Assembly (NCBI RefSeq): GCF_003589595.1 | Contig: NW_020653750.1 | Coordinates: forward strand, 1,776,451 to 1,840,450 | Direction: 5' to 3' | DNA from: Hyposmocoma kahamanoa | Lineage: Eukaryota > Arthropoda > Insecta > Lepidoptera > Cosmopterigidae | Length of the DNA: 64,000 nt | Part shown: piece after piece, positions 1 through 11,473 of the stretch | Position numbering within the stretch: position 1 is the stretch's first letter | Layout of the letters: every line of letters begins with the position of its first letter | Made by a program: the position numbers and the translations under genes | Notes under the pieces: model-generated | Database searches by the model: none | Told to the model about the DNA's origin: nothing | The model's input: only the letters and a program-made list of their open reading frames with translations

Positions 1-102
1 TTAAATATTTGTATAGTAACATGATATATTACGTACATAACAAGTCATGTTTTTATAAGCGTGTTAAACAAAGGATGCTCAATGTTATAACTAGTAGTAG
101 TG

Positions 103-345
103 GTAGCAGTAGAACTCGTTACCTATTACCTTACCTATTACCTATTTTTGCTGTCAAGCAGTAATGTGAATAGTTGCGGAAACCAGCCCGTTGCACCAAT
201 ACCAATACCAATAGTACTGCGTGCCGGTTTTGAACGGTAAGGGCGCTAGTGAAATTACAAGCACATGGGATTTGTCAACTTATATCTCAGGGTGACGGCC
301 GCAGTGGTAGTGCACAATATGCGGAAAGCTCTTGGCCATCAGCGA
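103..345 (+). repeat. R1 interspersed repeat, degraded copy
   Basis: Starts with GTAGCAGTAGAACTCG and carries the family landmarks in order: CAAGCAGTAATGTGAA, GGTTTTGAACGGTAAGGG, GTGAAATTACAAGCACATGG and TCTCAGGGTGACGG. The 3' third looks internally deleted and the usual A-rich end is blurred. A small CCAATA triplication sits inside at about 196-216. The local ORF at 265-456 is only R1 sequence read through. Confidence 0.75.
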
Positions 346-730
346 TTTTTTAGTAAAATTTTTCGCATTGTTACTTGTGAGAATGTGTTATATCTAAATT
401 ATCTAAATTTATATTCTATATCTTTAGGAATTATAATGGATGCTTGTTTTTTATAAAACCGGAATGCGGCGCGACTTTTGTACAGTCACGCGTAATTACA
501 CTTCACACCGTTTTTCCATCGGGGTAGGCACAGACAACAGACATCCACTTGCTACAATTCTGACACAGTTCCTTCGCATTCCGGCACGCATCAGAGCTTT
601 CATGCATACTCATCTGTTAAGGGAACTCTTGACCTGGCGTTTCTATAAGACGTTCACTCCCAACTTGCCCTCTCACTCTCTCATTATAAATCAGTTTCAA
701 TCGTCAATCTTCTTCTCTCTACATGTATCT

Positions 731-899
731 GCTGGTGAAATTACAGGCACATGGGACTTGTCAACTTATGTCGCAGAGTGACAGACGCAGTGCGGTGCCC
801 TTAAAGTTTTAAGTGGCACTGCAACTGTTCTCGGTAGGCGTGTAGCTTACCACCAGGCGCACGACCTGTTCGTAACGTCGCTAGATATTATTAAAAAAA
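731..899 (+). repeat. R1 repeat, 3' half
   Basis: Begins at the GGTGAAATTACAGGCACATG block and continues to the family terminus, with GGCGTGTAGCTTACCACCAG and an ATATTATTAAAAAAAC tail. The 5' half is absent. The 113-aa ORF ending at 781 enters this copy and has no recognisable domain. Confidence 0.8.
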
Positions 900-3245
900 C
901 TGTAGTGGGACAAAGAAAACTTAGTCATCATCGTGAATATATAAAAAAAACTTAGAGAGGACGAAGGGGACAGGGAATCCAAATATGCCTATGACATTTC
1001 GGATAAGTTAAATAAGTTTGTATCCACGCGTAAAAGTATCGTGGCGCCGTAGCTCGGCAAGTTTATGGGAATCCCGCAAGAGTAATAATGTTCAATTTAA
1101 AGTTTAAACCTAAAAAGATTTCCACTCTCTCGATATGACTACACCCTTTTAACTCACGATGCTCTGTTTAACCACCTGGGAGTAACTAGTCGGAACCCAA
1201 CCTGAAAAAGTTATAATATCCCATAAGTACGATTTCTGTAGACTTTTTAATTTAAGAGCGGGACTATTTGGGACGGCGTTGGTCCAATGTTTAAGGTGAA
1301 GTGAAACTATACGTTTCGACGTACTTCGAAAATCACATCACAACCACACTGAAAATCGTTTTATCGACATTAAAAAATGCGAATTCAACTTATTTTTTCA
1401 TTGTTTATGAAAACATAAGACACTGGTATTGAACTATTGGACTCGGAACACGAATAACAATAAAAAATGACTACAAAGTTCCGCAAAATTTTAATTTTTC
1501 ACTACGTTCATCTACGGAAAAATCAGTTTCATCCGAGTGTTAGTGGAGATATCTCTATGCAATTTTCTCTGTGTTCTATATTCCGTAATATAATACAAGT
1601 TTATTTTGCATTAAGGAAATATATTTTATTTCTAAAATGCAAATATTTAAACATCGTGCAATGAAATTCTCTGCGTCTACTACACGCACTTCGAAGCTTA
1701 CACAACCTTATCATTTCGCCTTGAATGTTTTTATTGCGTACAGAACATGGATAATTTCATCAATAAACAGATTATCCTTCTATATAAAAAAGTAATCTTT
1801 TATACAACACTAAAACTTTAATACTTAAGATTAGGACATCTTACTCGCGATTGCTCTGGAAAAGGAGTGTTTCTATTAAAACAATTTTCCTAAACAAAAC
1901 CTAATGTCGTGAGATACTTCCATTCGTTTCACCAGGTGCGTCTCGACCAACTCAAACGTAACGTGTTGATATACACGAGGGATATACAAGGGATAGTATA
2001 AAATCCCGAATCATCGGCTGAACCACAATGAGATGGACGCTTTTAGCGGAATTAAAACGTTGAGCCATGGACAGTGAACACATGTTTTATTGATGCGCTC
2101 ATACGTACAGCATTTAACACTCTGAATATCAAAGCAGATATCTTATTTGGCAATGGAGTCTTTTGGTCATTCCAAAAAAGAGAAAATACGTTTGAATTTT
2201 TTGCGTGTAAAATGTAAATGCTTTTTTGCACGAGGTTTTACTCGTGATTTGTAGACCGTTTGTAATTGTAAAGTTTGATCAGACCGTAAACATTCGTCAG
2301 CAGCTATATGTAGCGTGGAAGTTGGCAGGAAATACGGAACATAACCTAGTTTTAGTATATACATAACATTTTCGAATAAAAGGGACGTTTGAAGAATTAA
2401 AGCATACACTGAATGGCTTAACATCCCTAGGGGTGTTAGACAAAGCTGTGTGGATCTCCGTGCTTCTTCAAGCTGTTCGAGGATTATTATTTGTCAGATC
2501 TGAAAATGAGTGAACGTCTCTATCCCAGCGGGAGACTTACGTGGTATTAAAAAACCTTGCATGCGATTTAATCACAAGAGATTTGTAAATCTCTGTGTGT
2601 ATATTATTAATCATTATATGTATACGTAGATGGTACTTGAATTGGTAAAGTAGATAAATTGTACTTCCAATACAAATTGCACCCAAATTCTGATAAATTA
2701 ACATCGAAAGCACAATATGCAAGATAAATGCATAGTAATACAAGCAGCTACAATCAACGTGTAATGATGATGTGGAGTGTTAATAAAACGATTGTAAATA
2801 AATGGAAGTACACTTCAGTGCAGAATGGTATGAAATTGGAAAACTTATCAACGTTCAAATTCGGAGTTTTAGATTCGCAATTTCGCATGAACTTTGTTAT
2901 TTTGTATTAATATCCACTTTTTTCTATACTCATATAAGTTTTTGGCTGAGGTAATAGCATATTTAGCACTTTAAAGTTTCATGTTCAAACTAATGTATAG
3001 TATCGTATCCTTAGCTTTTTACGGCTGTGAATAAAATTAGAAATTTTAGAAACTAAAATCGCTTATATTTGTTATAAAGACTATAAGGCTTTCGTGGTTA
3101 TTCACTAAATGATTATCACTTTCGGAGTGGTTACACGTACTACGGTCACGGGTTGACTCAGTCAGACAATATGTTACGATATTATCGGGAAAATGAAAAG
3201 AACTCATACCGTGGTAAGAAACCTGTAATTAATGAAACCCATTTA

Positions 3246-3400
3246 GATTTATGTATGTATGTATGTCAACACTTTATTGTACAAAAAAGCAATTTTTTTT
3301 ACAAAGAAATAAAACGTTACAAAGTGTACAAAGGCGAGCTTATCCTATAAAGAGATTTCTTCCAGCTAACCTTTCAATAATTGAAAGGAAAGTTGGCTCC
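3246..3400 (-). repeat. Probable LINE 3' end fragment
   Basis: Read on the minus strand, this ends with GTACAATAAAGTGTTGACAT followed by CATA repeats, and contains GATAAGCTCGCCTTTGTACA. This matches, from memory, a LINE 3' tail common in lepidopteran genomes. There is no coding sequence. A similar short piece (GTACAATAAAGTGTTTACAT) lies on the plus strand at about 36513-36545. The family assignment is not verified. Confidence 0.45.
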
Positions 3401-3753
3401 TGGATCGGCAATAAAATGTAACAAATGACGAAATTGAATGCTACATACCCAATAATAATTACAAGGACAAATTTATTATATCAAATGTACGAATACGCAA
3501 TATTAAGTAAAAGATACATATCAAATATATAGTTAAGTGAAAGTATGTATAAAATAAGACTATAAATAAATATGTGAATCGTAAATAAATATTTAAGCAA
3601 GATATTTAGTAAGCTCTAACGTGAGGTGCTTGAATGATTCCAAGATTTCAAAAGGGCACCTCTGAAAGCCCGAACCGAAGATGTCTGTTGACCTGGACTG
3701 GGAGAAGGTTCCACATACGAGCAGCATTCACTGTGAGATTAATTTTTTTCTTT

Positions 3754-4055
3754 ACAGGTCGCACGGTCATGGTTGACTGTAACCAGTTGTTGTCTAATAT
3801 TAATGCAAACCACCATATTCTGAATTATAGTTAGAAAAAAATAAAATAAAAATATTTTGCAAATAGCATGTAGCGTAAATAGTAATATCATGTTCTTTTG
3901 TAAATTAAAAATAACTTATTTTTTTTATAAATAATTTTTGTCACTATGTAGAGTCATCTCAGTCAGCTGTGACTATAGGACCTGTAAAGTACCTGTAATG
4001 TAGGTTTCTTTGAAAAAATAAATATACGCGATTTTGAGATCCGAATAAGTAATTT
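3754..4055. repeat. F-family foldback MITE, broken copy
   Basis: Pieces of the F palindrome are present. At 3754-3790 is a centre-left segment (CTTTACAGGTCGCACGGTCA and TGGTTGACTG). At 3955-4055 is a right arm (GACTATAGGACCTGTAAAG, then AAATATACGCGATTTTGAGA). The DNA between them is very A/T-rich. The best F copy is at 40264-40437. No transposase is encoded. Confidence 0.55.
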
Positions 4056-4597
4056 TGTGAATAGTTTTTAATTAAAATCAGTATCTCTATACTCAATTTT
4101 TGTAAAATAATTTTGTCGTAAGTTTTACCAAGCCTTCACGAGCCTACTGTACGCACTTAAAATTTAGGTCACCTTTGTAATTAATTTTAAGTCCACGTAT
4201 ACTACTTAATATTATTACCTTGTTTAATCCTAAAACGGTGTTTTTGCAGGTATTTCACAATCTTGGGCAAGTACAAGTAGTGATTTGCTGTGGAACACAT
4301 TAAATACAGCTCAATGTAAGTAGAATGGATTTGTTACAATAAATTTTCGTTATTCAACCTCAATACATAAGCAACGTCTTTGAAGTGTTCTTGTACAATA
4401 AATCTTCGTAACTTTGGCGAAAAGTGCATCTCAATTAAGACTGACTCGAAGCCGGGTCATTTTAACATTAGTGGTTATGTAATATTCTATATAAATTACA
4501 CAAAATCACAAAAAAGCTGACGAAAATATTGAAATCATAGACAATCATTGAAACAACAAACAAAAAATAGTATAAGTAAAGTAAGTAGTAAATAGTT

Positions 4598-4793
4598 TTA
4601 GTAGCAGTACAGCTCCTTGTGCAAGAGTTCGTACAGGGAAGTACTACCAACAGAGCCCTTACCAATTTTTGCCGCCAAGCAGTAGTGTAAGCATAACTGC
4701 GTCCGGTTTTGAAGGGTAAGGGTGCTGGTAAAATTACAGGCATATCTGACTTGTCTCTGGGTAATGAGCGCAGTGGCAGTGGCCCTCAGATCG
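4598..4793 (+). repeat. R1 repeat, 5' two-thirds
   Basis: Starts TTAGTAGCAGTACAGCTCC, includes TGCCGCCAAGCAGTAGTG and CAGTGGCAGTGGCCCTCAGA, then stops abruptly before the A-rich terminus. The 91-aa minus ORF covering it is incidental. Confidence 0.8.
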
Positions 4794-5713
4794 AATATAT
4801 TTCAAAAATAATTTAAACATTTTAAATTTAGAACGTTTTATCTTACGTGCTAGTACTCTATAATATCTTATGCATATAAAACCATGTTAATTAGATATAT
4901 TTCAAATTGTAATTTGATTTCCAACGTATGGAATTCTAAATTATCAAATTTTATTTAAGGCCAATTCTCTCCCCCACTCTTCAATCAGCGGCTGCTCGCT
5001 AGACCGTGGCGTCATGCTCCGCCACCAGTTTTACTTTTAAATGAGATCATGTCGGGATTGATCTGCACGAAAAGAAAATAAATAATCATGTTGTTTTATT
5101 TTCTTTTAAAGTTTAAAACATGTTTCCAGAAGAGGTAAATCTAAATAAAATTTTCAAATTTTCTTTTAACGCTAAACTTAGAATATTTTACATACTTATA
5201 TCTATATGAATATTTAAAAGATCGACGCCTGCTTTTAACAGAGCTACGGGGGATTGACGATGATGAAAAATTACACGCGCCTCCATAATTAGCGATCAGT
5301 TAATTTTTACAAAGAATTTTAAACAGAAATATTCAATGTATTTTATTAGAAAGTTAATAAATATGATATCTAGTCTTTTATAGAAATTAATTTTGGGTGT
5401 GTAGACAAAAATGGAGTAGAATAAAGGGAGTGGAAAAGTATTTTGGGCACGTTCATCCTCGCAAACTGCCTTCGAGTCGAGGCGACTTTTAATTAATTTT
5501 GAAAAATATATAATAACCCTAATAACCCTTCAAGTGCAATAAACTTCGCTGTTTGTTTCTCTCTATTTTTGTGGCAGATTTAAATCCTGTTTTTGTATCA
5601 TCAAGGTTAGTAGAACTTTTTGATGCGCCATAGCGTATAAAATATAGGTACACATTATATATATTTTTATGACACTAAGTGACGGGAAGACTACATTGTG
5701 CACGACGTCTATT

Positions 5714-5947
5714 CATGGCAGTTGCAGTGCTATTCAGAAATTTAAATCGCAGAGATCTGAGGGGTACTGCCGTTGCACCAGTCACCCTAAGACATGAGTT
5801 GACAAGTCATGCGACTGTAATTTCACCAGCACCCTTCGAAACCAGAACACATTAATGCCTAAATTACTGCTTGGCGGCAGAGATAGGAGAAGGTGGTAGT
5901 ACTTCCCTGGACAAACTCTTTCACAATGACTTTCTACTGCTACTAAA
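5714..5947 (-). repeat. R1 repeat, minus copy lacking its A-rich end
   Basis: Runs from the GGCAGTTGCAGTGC block to the family 5' end, read here as CTACTGCTACTAAA. It holds GTAATTTCACCAGCACCCTT and TTACTGCTTGGCGGCAG. The terminal poly-T and ATATCAAG part is missing at the left side. Confidence 0.8.
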
Positions 5948-7456
5948 TGATACATACGAATACGAATATAGAGGTATGCACCTCCGTTGTTACCGGTCTG
6001 CACTACAAGGAGGCGCTTTCCATGCACCCAAGCTAATTTAACCCAATCTGACAGCAGTGATTCGATACAATCCATACAACACTCTCTATTGTGTTCCTAG
6101 TGCTCAGACACTTAAACGCGGGAAGGTCTCTACTCGGCCATAAATAGTCAAAGTGGCTACATCACTCAAAGTCAATATAGCCCTAAAATTATAAAGTATT
6201 GACCAGCCTGAAACACCGTCTCGTAAATTGTATTCGCATATGTCGTTTAGTCGCTGTAAAGGTTTCGACATATTGGACGTTTCACATCAAAAAGCTAAAA
6301 GATAATGGTGAAGACGATGGGATTGAGCTGCACAGTAGTCATTACCTTAATTAAATTAGATAGCTTTTATCACAACACGACCCTTAATAAATGGGAAAAT
6401 GAAGAAAGAGGAAATTTCACGATGCGCGGCGAAAGTGAAACTTTTTGGCGGAGAAAATTTATATTAGGAGAAATGAGTTGTCTAGGTATATTAAGTTGAT
6501 ATCCAAACTTTTACCCAAGAACTCAACCTTTAGTGTTGCTAAACTTCAAAATTAGTTTAGATTAGTTGTTTGCTGACTAACAGCTTGAAACGAAATAATA
6601 GATTGTACAACTAGTGCATAAAGCGCGTCTTTTTACCCGAGACGAGTATATCCACCCGAGTCGCAGGCAAGTGTGGACAAATGAGTTTTATGAACGAATT
6701 ATACACTCTGCTTTTCACTTCGATTGCGAGGAAATTAAACAGCAATATTACAAATAAACAATAACACAACTATTGCCAAGAAAAAGTAACAACTTTCTGC
6801 CAATGTACTACATAATGCTCAGTTATATTTTACAAGCTTTTATTTTTCATGCATTTCTATTTCTTATAACTTATTATATATACTTTTTTAATTTTGTAAT
6901 ATAACACGGATTAAAAAAACAAAAGTAAAACTTTATTTTATAAAGTTCTAGTGTGTGTGGCTGTTGGCGCAGGCATCACTGCCTCGGTCTTAAATGACGA
7001 TTATACAGCATAAATACGAACTTTAAGAGCATGAGAAGTGAAAATTAAATTTTCGTGTCATCCCAGACAGAGCAACAAATCTCATATTAACTCTAAGGTT
7101 CATTTTGATTTGTTCTATTGAATCAGATGGCGTTTTAATGAAATTGATCTTCATCCCTTTTGAATATGGCCATAATTTGATGGATAAATGAATTAGTCGA
7201 GCCTTTTTATTGCACCCAATCCGTAGTATCTGTAGTAGAATTATAGAGATGCGTATAGCTTTATTCGGTTAGTGCGAGTAGCAAATAAATGAGTCCGCTC
7301 GGTTTGATTCATGTGAATGGGGATCGGAAATACGTGGCACCAAATAAAACAAATCAAAACTGCTCTAGGGATGTGTGGCTGCGCCGCTACTTTTAATGAT
7401 GTGGTTACTTGAGTTTTACTTCACGTGAATTCTTTCAAAAACAATGCAAATAAAAG

Positions 7457-7730
7457 TTTTTTTATAGTATCAAGTGGTGATAAGCGACACGCCTGTCGAT
7501 AATAATTTCAGTGCCACTCAGTGCCTTAAATCACAAAGACTCGTGGGGCACTGCCATTGTACCAGTCATCTTGAGACATAACGTTGATAAGTCCCATGTG
7601 CCTGTAATTTCATCAGCACCCTTACCCTTGAAAATGCAGTAATGCTTACATTATAGTTTGGAGGCAGAAATAGTTAAGGTGGCAGTAATTCCTTGGATGA
7701 ATTTCACAAGGAGCTCTACTGCTACTAAAG
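7457..7730 (-). repeat. R1 repeat, near full-length minus copy
   Basis: Begins with poly-T and ATAGTATCAAGTGG and ends GAGCTCTACTGCTACTAAAG. All family blocks are present, with scattered substitutions and a short deletion after the ATCAAGTG block. Confidence 0.85.
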
Positions 7731-8204
7731 GTTATTTCTTTACATAAGTTACACTATTGTAAAGCAATAACTTAGCACTTCTGCTATTACTATTTTTTAA
7801 TTATTATTTTTAGTTTATTAAAGATATATAAAGCTATTACAAATAATCGACAGACAAGACCGTTCCAACCCTTACTCAGTGGTGGATACTACGTCTGTAG
7901 TAAAAAGTGCCTATAGAGAGCACCGAATTCACCGCTCACCAAAAACATTCGGTAGAGTTGCCTAGCTCTATTCTCAACTGTTCACAATTTACAAATCTCG
8001 AGCCTCGATTTTGTCGAGAGCCATTGTTTAATTATTCGGTTGCAAATCATAAAAAAACTTTCCTTTTCACGGTCTATTTCTTTTTTATAATATTTCAATA
8101 ATTTCATGATGAAATTTGACGTGAATAAAATGTACCTGTTATTTTCATAATTATTTTTAACGATCATGACTGATCCATTTATGCAACGTTTATATAATCT
8201 TTGA

Positions 8205-8417
8205 AGCCGTGGTTTGACCTACCGCCTCTCAAGCAGAGGTCGTGGGTTCGAATCTGGGCTCGCGCCTCGGTGTTCCCTTGAACTTATATTCGAAATTTAA
8301 TATGAAATTTACGATGATCACGAATGTCGAAAACGGTTCACAACCCCTGGAAAATATGTGAAATCCCCAATCTGCATCGTCAGGGTGGCGGACTATGGCC
8401 ACCCTGACAATGCAGAT
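8205..8417 (+). repeat. tRNA-derived SINE (family C), copy 1
   Basis: The head resembles a tRNA, with an A-box-like region near GTGGTTTGACC and a clear B box GGTTCGAATCT at about 8245. The body follows: GTCGAAAACGGTTCACAACC, TGTGAAATCCCCAATCTGCA, then GTGGCGGACTATGGCC. From memory this corresponds to the common lepidopteran SINE ending GTGGACTATGGCC. Related copies are at 45391 and 58809. It is not a functional tRNA gene: the acceptor stem does not pair. An inverted copy of its last 20 bp follows directly. Confidence 0.7.
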
Positions 8418-8453
8418 CCATTTATATGCCCTAGCAATGGGTGATATAAATGG
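8370..8453. repeat. Two consecutive hairpins at the SINE end
   Basis: Stem 1 pairs 8370-8389 with 8398-8417 (19 of 20 bp; loop GGACTATG). Stem 2 is a 10-bp perfect pair, CCATTTATAT with ATATAAATGG, starting at 8418 and ending about 8452. The first stem includes the terminal body of SINE copy C1. Confidence 0.7.
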
Positions 8454-8581
8454 GTCAATGATTTATATATAATATGTAGTTCATCACCTTCTAACATTTT
8501 TTTTTTTTTCAATTTTGTCCATCAAGGTTGAGATAAATCAGATTACATTTACAGGATAATGGTTTCTTTATTGGGTTAATT

Positions 8582-8761
8582 TTCAGATTTTTTGTGAAAT
8601 AACTCCACTAGTAGCACTCCACGTAGCTCATTTGGTAAAGAGTAATGCTACGGTGCAGCATGGACGTGGGTTAAATCCCACCGGATCGACGAAACTTTTC
8701 TGTGTGTTCGATCTTTGTAATCATAACAGAACTAGCGGAGTTATTTCAGAAAAAATCTCAA
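8582..8761 (+). repeat. tRNA-like element with terminal inverted arms (family D, copy 1)
   Basis: A tRNA-like core (ACGTAGCTCATTTGGTAAAG, then GGGTTAAATCCCACC) and a body TTCTGTGTGTTCGATCTTTG are enclosed by inverted arms. The arms are 8582-8612 and 8731-8761, matching at 28 of 31 positions. The core looks like a SINE head and the arms look like a MITE. The right arm sequence (ACTAGCGGAGTTATTTCA) is the normal end of the family. The left arm appears to be an added inverted copy of it. Confidence 0.65.
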
Positions 8762-8829
8762 TAAATACATTTGTTCGAAAAGGATATCTGCGTCAATTGT
8801 GATACCTGTAAAGGCATCGGCTGCGGTGA

Positions 8830-9096
8830 GAAGATTATTCAAAAATCCCTCATTAGATGTCACTACCGGCGACGAATGCCCAAAGCCAGTACAAAGATCT
8901 ATAACAAAAACACATAGGAGAATTTCAACGGCTCGGTAACTGGACCCGTATCTCAGTTGGTAAAGAGCAATGCTACGGAACAGCATGAACGTGGGTTCAA
9001 GTTCCACCTGGTCGACGGTTTCCACCTGGTGGTCGGTTTTCCAGTTTGTTCGATCTTTGTATTCATAATCATTTCTCTACGGAATTTCACAAGTTT
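8830..9096 (+). repeat. Family D repeat, copy 2, with long 5' part
   Basis: Has the upstream blocks TTAGATGTCACTACCGGCGA and ACAAAGATCTATAACAAAAA, which are also present at 62900-63180. Then come the tRNA-like core TATCTCAGTTGGTAAAGAGC with B box GGGTTCAAGTTCC, and the body GTTCGATCTTTGTATTCATA. A small internal duplication (TTTCCACCTGGT) follows the core. The end is a degraded ACGGAATTTCACAAG. Confidence 0.65.
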
Positions 9097-10153
9097 AAAA
9101 TGGTTAAATCACAAAATTCTAAAAAAGACAAATCCGGTGAATTCATTTGTGAGCTGAATCCACAAAGCCATAGATTCCCAAAACATCGGGCATACAATCG
9201 GATCGAGTAAATACAAATCGCTGCCAAACGCAGGATATTGCGGTTCATATCGTGTCACCTGCATTTGACATCAGACAAGACGTTATTGTGTCTTTGTAAG
9301 TACGCAAACTTTCACGAATTTGTTTGACTTTATGTATATCCTATACCCAATATTCTTTTCTCATTCAAATCAATGAATATGGGAATAGCAATTTAGACCT
9401 ACATGTAACTAAACTGTAATAAAAAACTAATTACCCTGATGAAAAAAAAAACCAAAATGTCATGTGACAAATTCCCGAGATACATAAATAAGGTAAATAT
9501 TTTTTGATAGGTAACTTATATAAATGCTTACTGACTAGTGACTTTCACCATTAAACTTTATTTGCGAGAGACTGGTGCCTGAGATGGGCATAAAAATTCG
9601 TGTATTACAGGTCATCGCTCTGCGAAGTGTATTACAATTATGTTAAACTAAATTTTACATAACTTAGGTAGGTACAGTAAGTAAACCAACAGTAAAAATG
9701 GATTAAAAGGATTGCTATCAAATATTTGCTTTTATAATTTGCAAAATTAAATTAAATTACTACAATTTTTTGGATAGGATGAAAATAAAGACAGATAGGT
9801 AGATAGGTAGGTAAATTATGGTAGTTTTGAAGTTGTTACTGGACTTCGTTCTATTTCAATTAGCAAATGAACACTTGATACAAAGCTTCTTCAAATGCTG
9901 AACTCGACTTAGATAGCTGAAGATACAAAATAAATTTTGTTTCTACTGTTAATTAACCCTTTCACATTTATTTGAAAGGAAAACAGTAAATTTCATTAGA
10001 TGGCCTATTATAATTGCAGACGCTGGTACGTAAATATTAAACTGTTATAAGTGTACGTGAATAACCTATAACATTTTATTACTTACTTATATATAATTAA
10101 CTTTCCGAAGCAATTCAATTTTATTTGCAAGTTCAAACCTTATTGGCTTTATT

Positions 10154-10212
10154 AAGGTGGCAATACTTCCCACGAATGAACTCTTTTACAAGGAGTTTCT
10201 ATTGCTACTAAA
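10154..10212 (-). repeat. R1 repeat, 5'-terminal scrap
   Basis: Only the last ~58 bp of the minus orientation are left: AAGGTGGCAATACTTCCCAC, then TTTCTATTGCTACTAAA. Confidence 0.75.
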
Positions 10213-11005
10213 ATAATTAATAGTGATTAATTTAGAATTAAAAACCTTTAAAGAAAAAGGTTCTTCGGTTTTCGCAGAAAAAGTTATTCAATAAAAATAT
10301 GGAAATTACTTAATGTGAAAAAACCTACACATTAATTTTGATATAAAATTGTACAAGGAATTTTGCGTTGTCTACAACAATCTACTAAAATAAACGCTCT
10401 AAAGTCTATAGGTCAGATAACTACTATTGAACTTATATACTATACTAACCCTGTTAATACGTCACATAACATGTTACATAAAGCCATATTCTATAAAGGA
10501 ACACAGAAGCAAATTAATCTATTTAATCATATAAAGCATGCATATCCGAAACTCTGGATTTTCTACTAAATGGAAGAGCAAGAAGGTGGAATATGTAGGC
10601 TAAATCCAATAATATCCGCATTGAGTGCTACTCATAACATTGAGTGATACTACAGCAGGCCAGTTTATTACCGTTGGAGGCTCGATTCCAAATCGATGTG
10701 CACTTGGAAAAACTATTGCACATATTCATGCACATCTTTCACGGTCAGTGGCGAAATGAGTTATATGAACTTTTGCAATATGTGAGATGTTGTAAGTGCC
10801 GGCTGACTCCTTTTTATTTTCATATTTTTTCGAGTAATAAGTAGTCTACTGGTGCAAATGCCAATTTCTATTCCTTTCGATTTATTGAAAATATAAGATC
10901 CTTTGATCATCGCATGAAAATTACCGGTGCCATATTTCACTCGCGGCGACGAGATCCTGTCATTAGACGATTATTTATTTTTCGTTAGAATTTTATTTAT
11001 TTATA

Positions 11006-11473
11006 TTGAGTTTGCGAAATTCGAGTGCAATTTTTCATGTTTTAATTGGCTCTTTTCCAGAGAGAATTTCAGTGATTGCTTTTGTGTCAGATAATCTCAA
11101 AGGAGGGGAGGGGCAGACGTTGTTACTCGTTTCAATATCGCGCGCCGCTCGTTGCAACGAAATGTTACACACTGAAAGATGGTCCCATTTTCTCAGGCGG
11201 CTTAAAGAATCACGCTCAAACGTGCTGTCTATTTATTTTTGCTGTTTAATTTACCTTTGCTTTGTTCTCATTCTTTTGTCTTTTTTATTGCTTGCCGGGT
11301 CCGGGGTACGTTTGGGGAATGATACAGAGATGAGTTTACAAGAAATACCTTCTTGTAATCTCATTGTTGTGCAAATACTGGAAAAATTGCGATGCGGTCA
11401 GTGTTCGTTGGACATTATTATTGCCAGGTTCAAAGGCAGATTCGGTAAAAAAACAAATTACTTACCACCTTGA
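11006..11473 (+). CDS. Unassigned 155-aa ORF with one hydrophobic segment
   Basis: I do not recognise this ORF. It is the longest one in the window that does not overlap an evident repeat. Translation shows a polar, arginine-rich first half and one strongly hydrophobic stretch at about residues 74-97 (YFCCLIYLCFVLILLSFLLL). The C-terminal half (NDTEMSLQEIPSCNLIVVQI) is mixed and has no known motif. No promoter, flanking splice pair or neighbouring exon supports it. In AT-rich insect DNA an ORF of this length can occur by chance, so translation is doubtful. It could also be part of an old, unrecognised repeat. Confidence 0.15.
   Translation: MSLRNSSAIFHVLIGSFPERISVIAFVSDNLKGGEGQTLLLVSISRAARCNEMLHTERWSHFLRRLKESRSNVLSIYFCCLIYLCFVLILLSFLLLAGSGVRLGNDTEMSLQEIPSCNLIVVQILEKLRCGQCSLDIIIARFKGRFGKKTNYLPP

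Larger units (their letters stand above)
900..8204. other. Gaps between repeats, first 8 kb: no gene seen
   Basis: Outside the listed repeats, the stretches 900-3245, 3401-3753, 4056-4597, 4794-5713, 5948-7456 and 7731-8204 are AT-rich with frequent stops in all frames. No ORF has a recognisable domain, and no convincing acceptor-exon-donor structure was found by eye. The segment at about 4975-5060 (TCTCCCCCACTC onward) is more GC-rich than its surroundings and may be a repeat fragment I cannot name. A possible F-family centre piece (GGTCACGGGTTGACTC) sits at about 3143-3158. Confidence 0.5.

Noticed and set aside
8205..8275. Possible tRNA gene
   Set aside because: Good B box but no pairing acceptor stem, and a SINE body follows. 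The same holds for the heads at 40446, 41278, 45391, 58809, 62900 and on the minus strand at 30646 and 58080.
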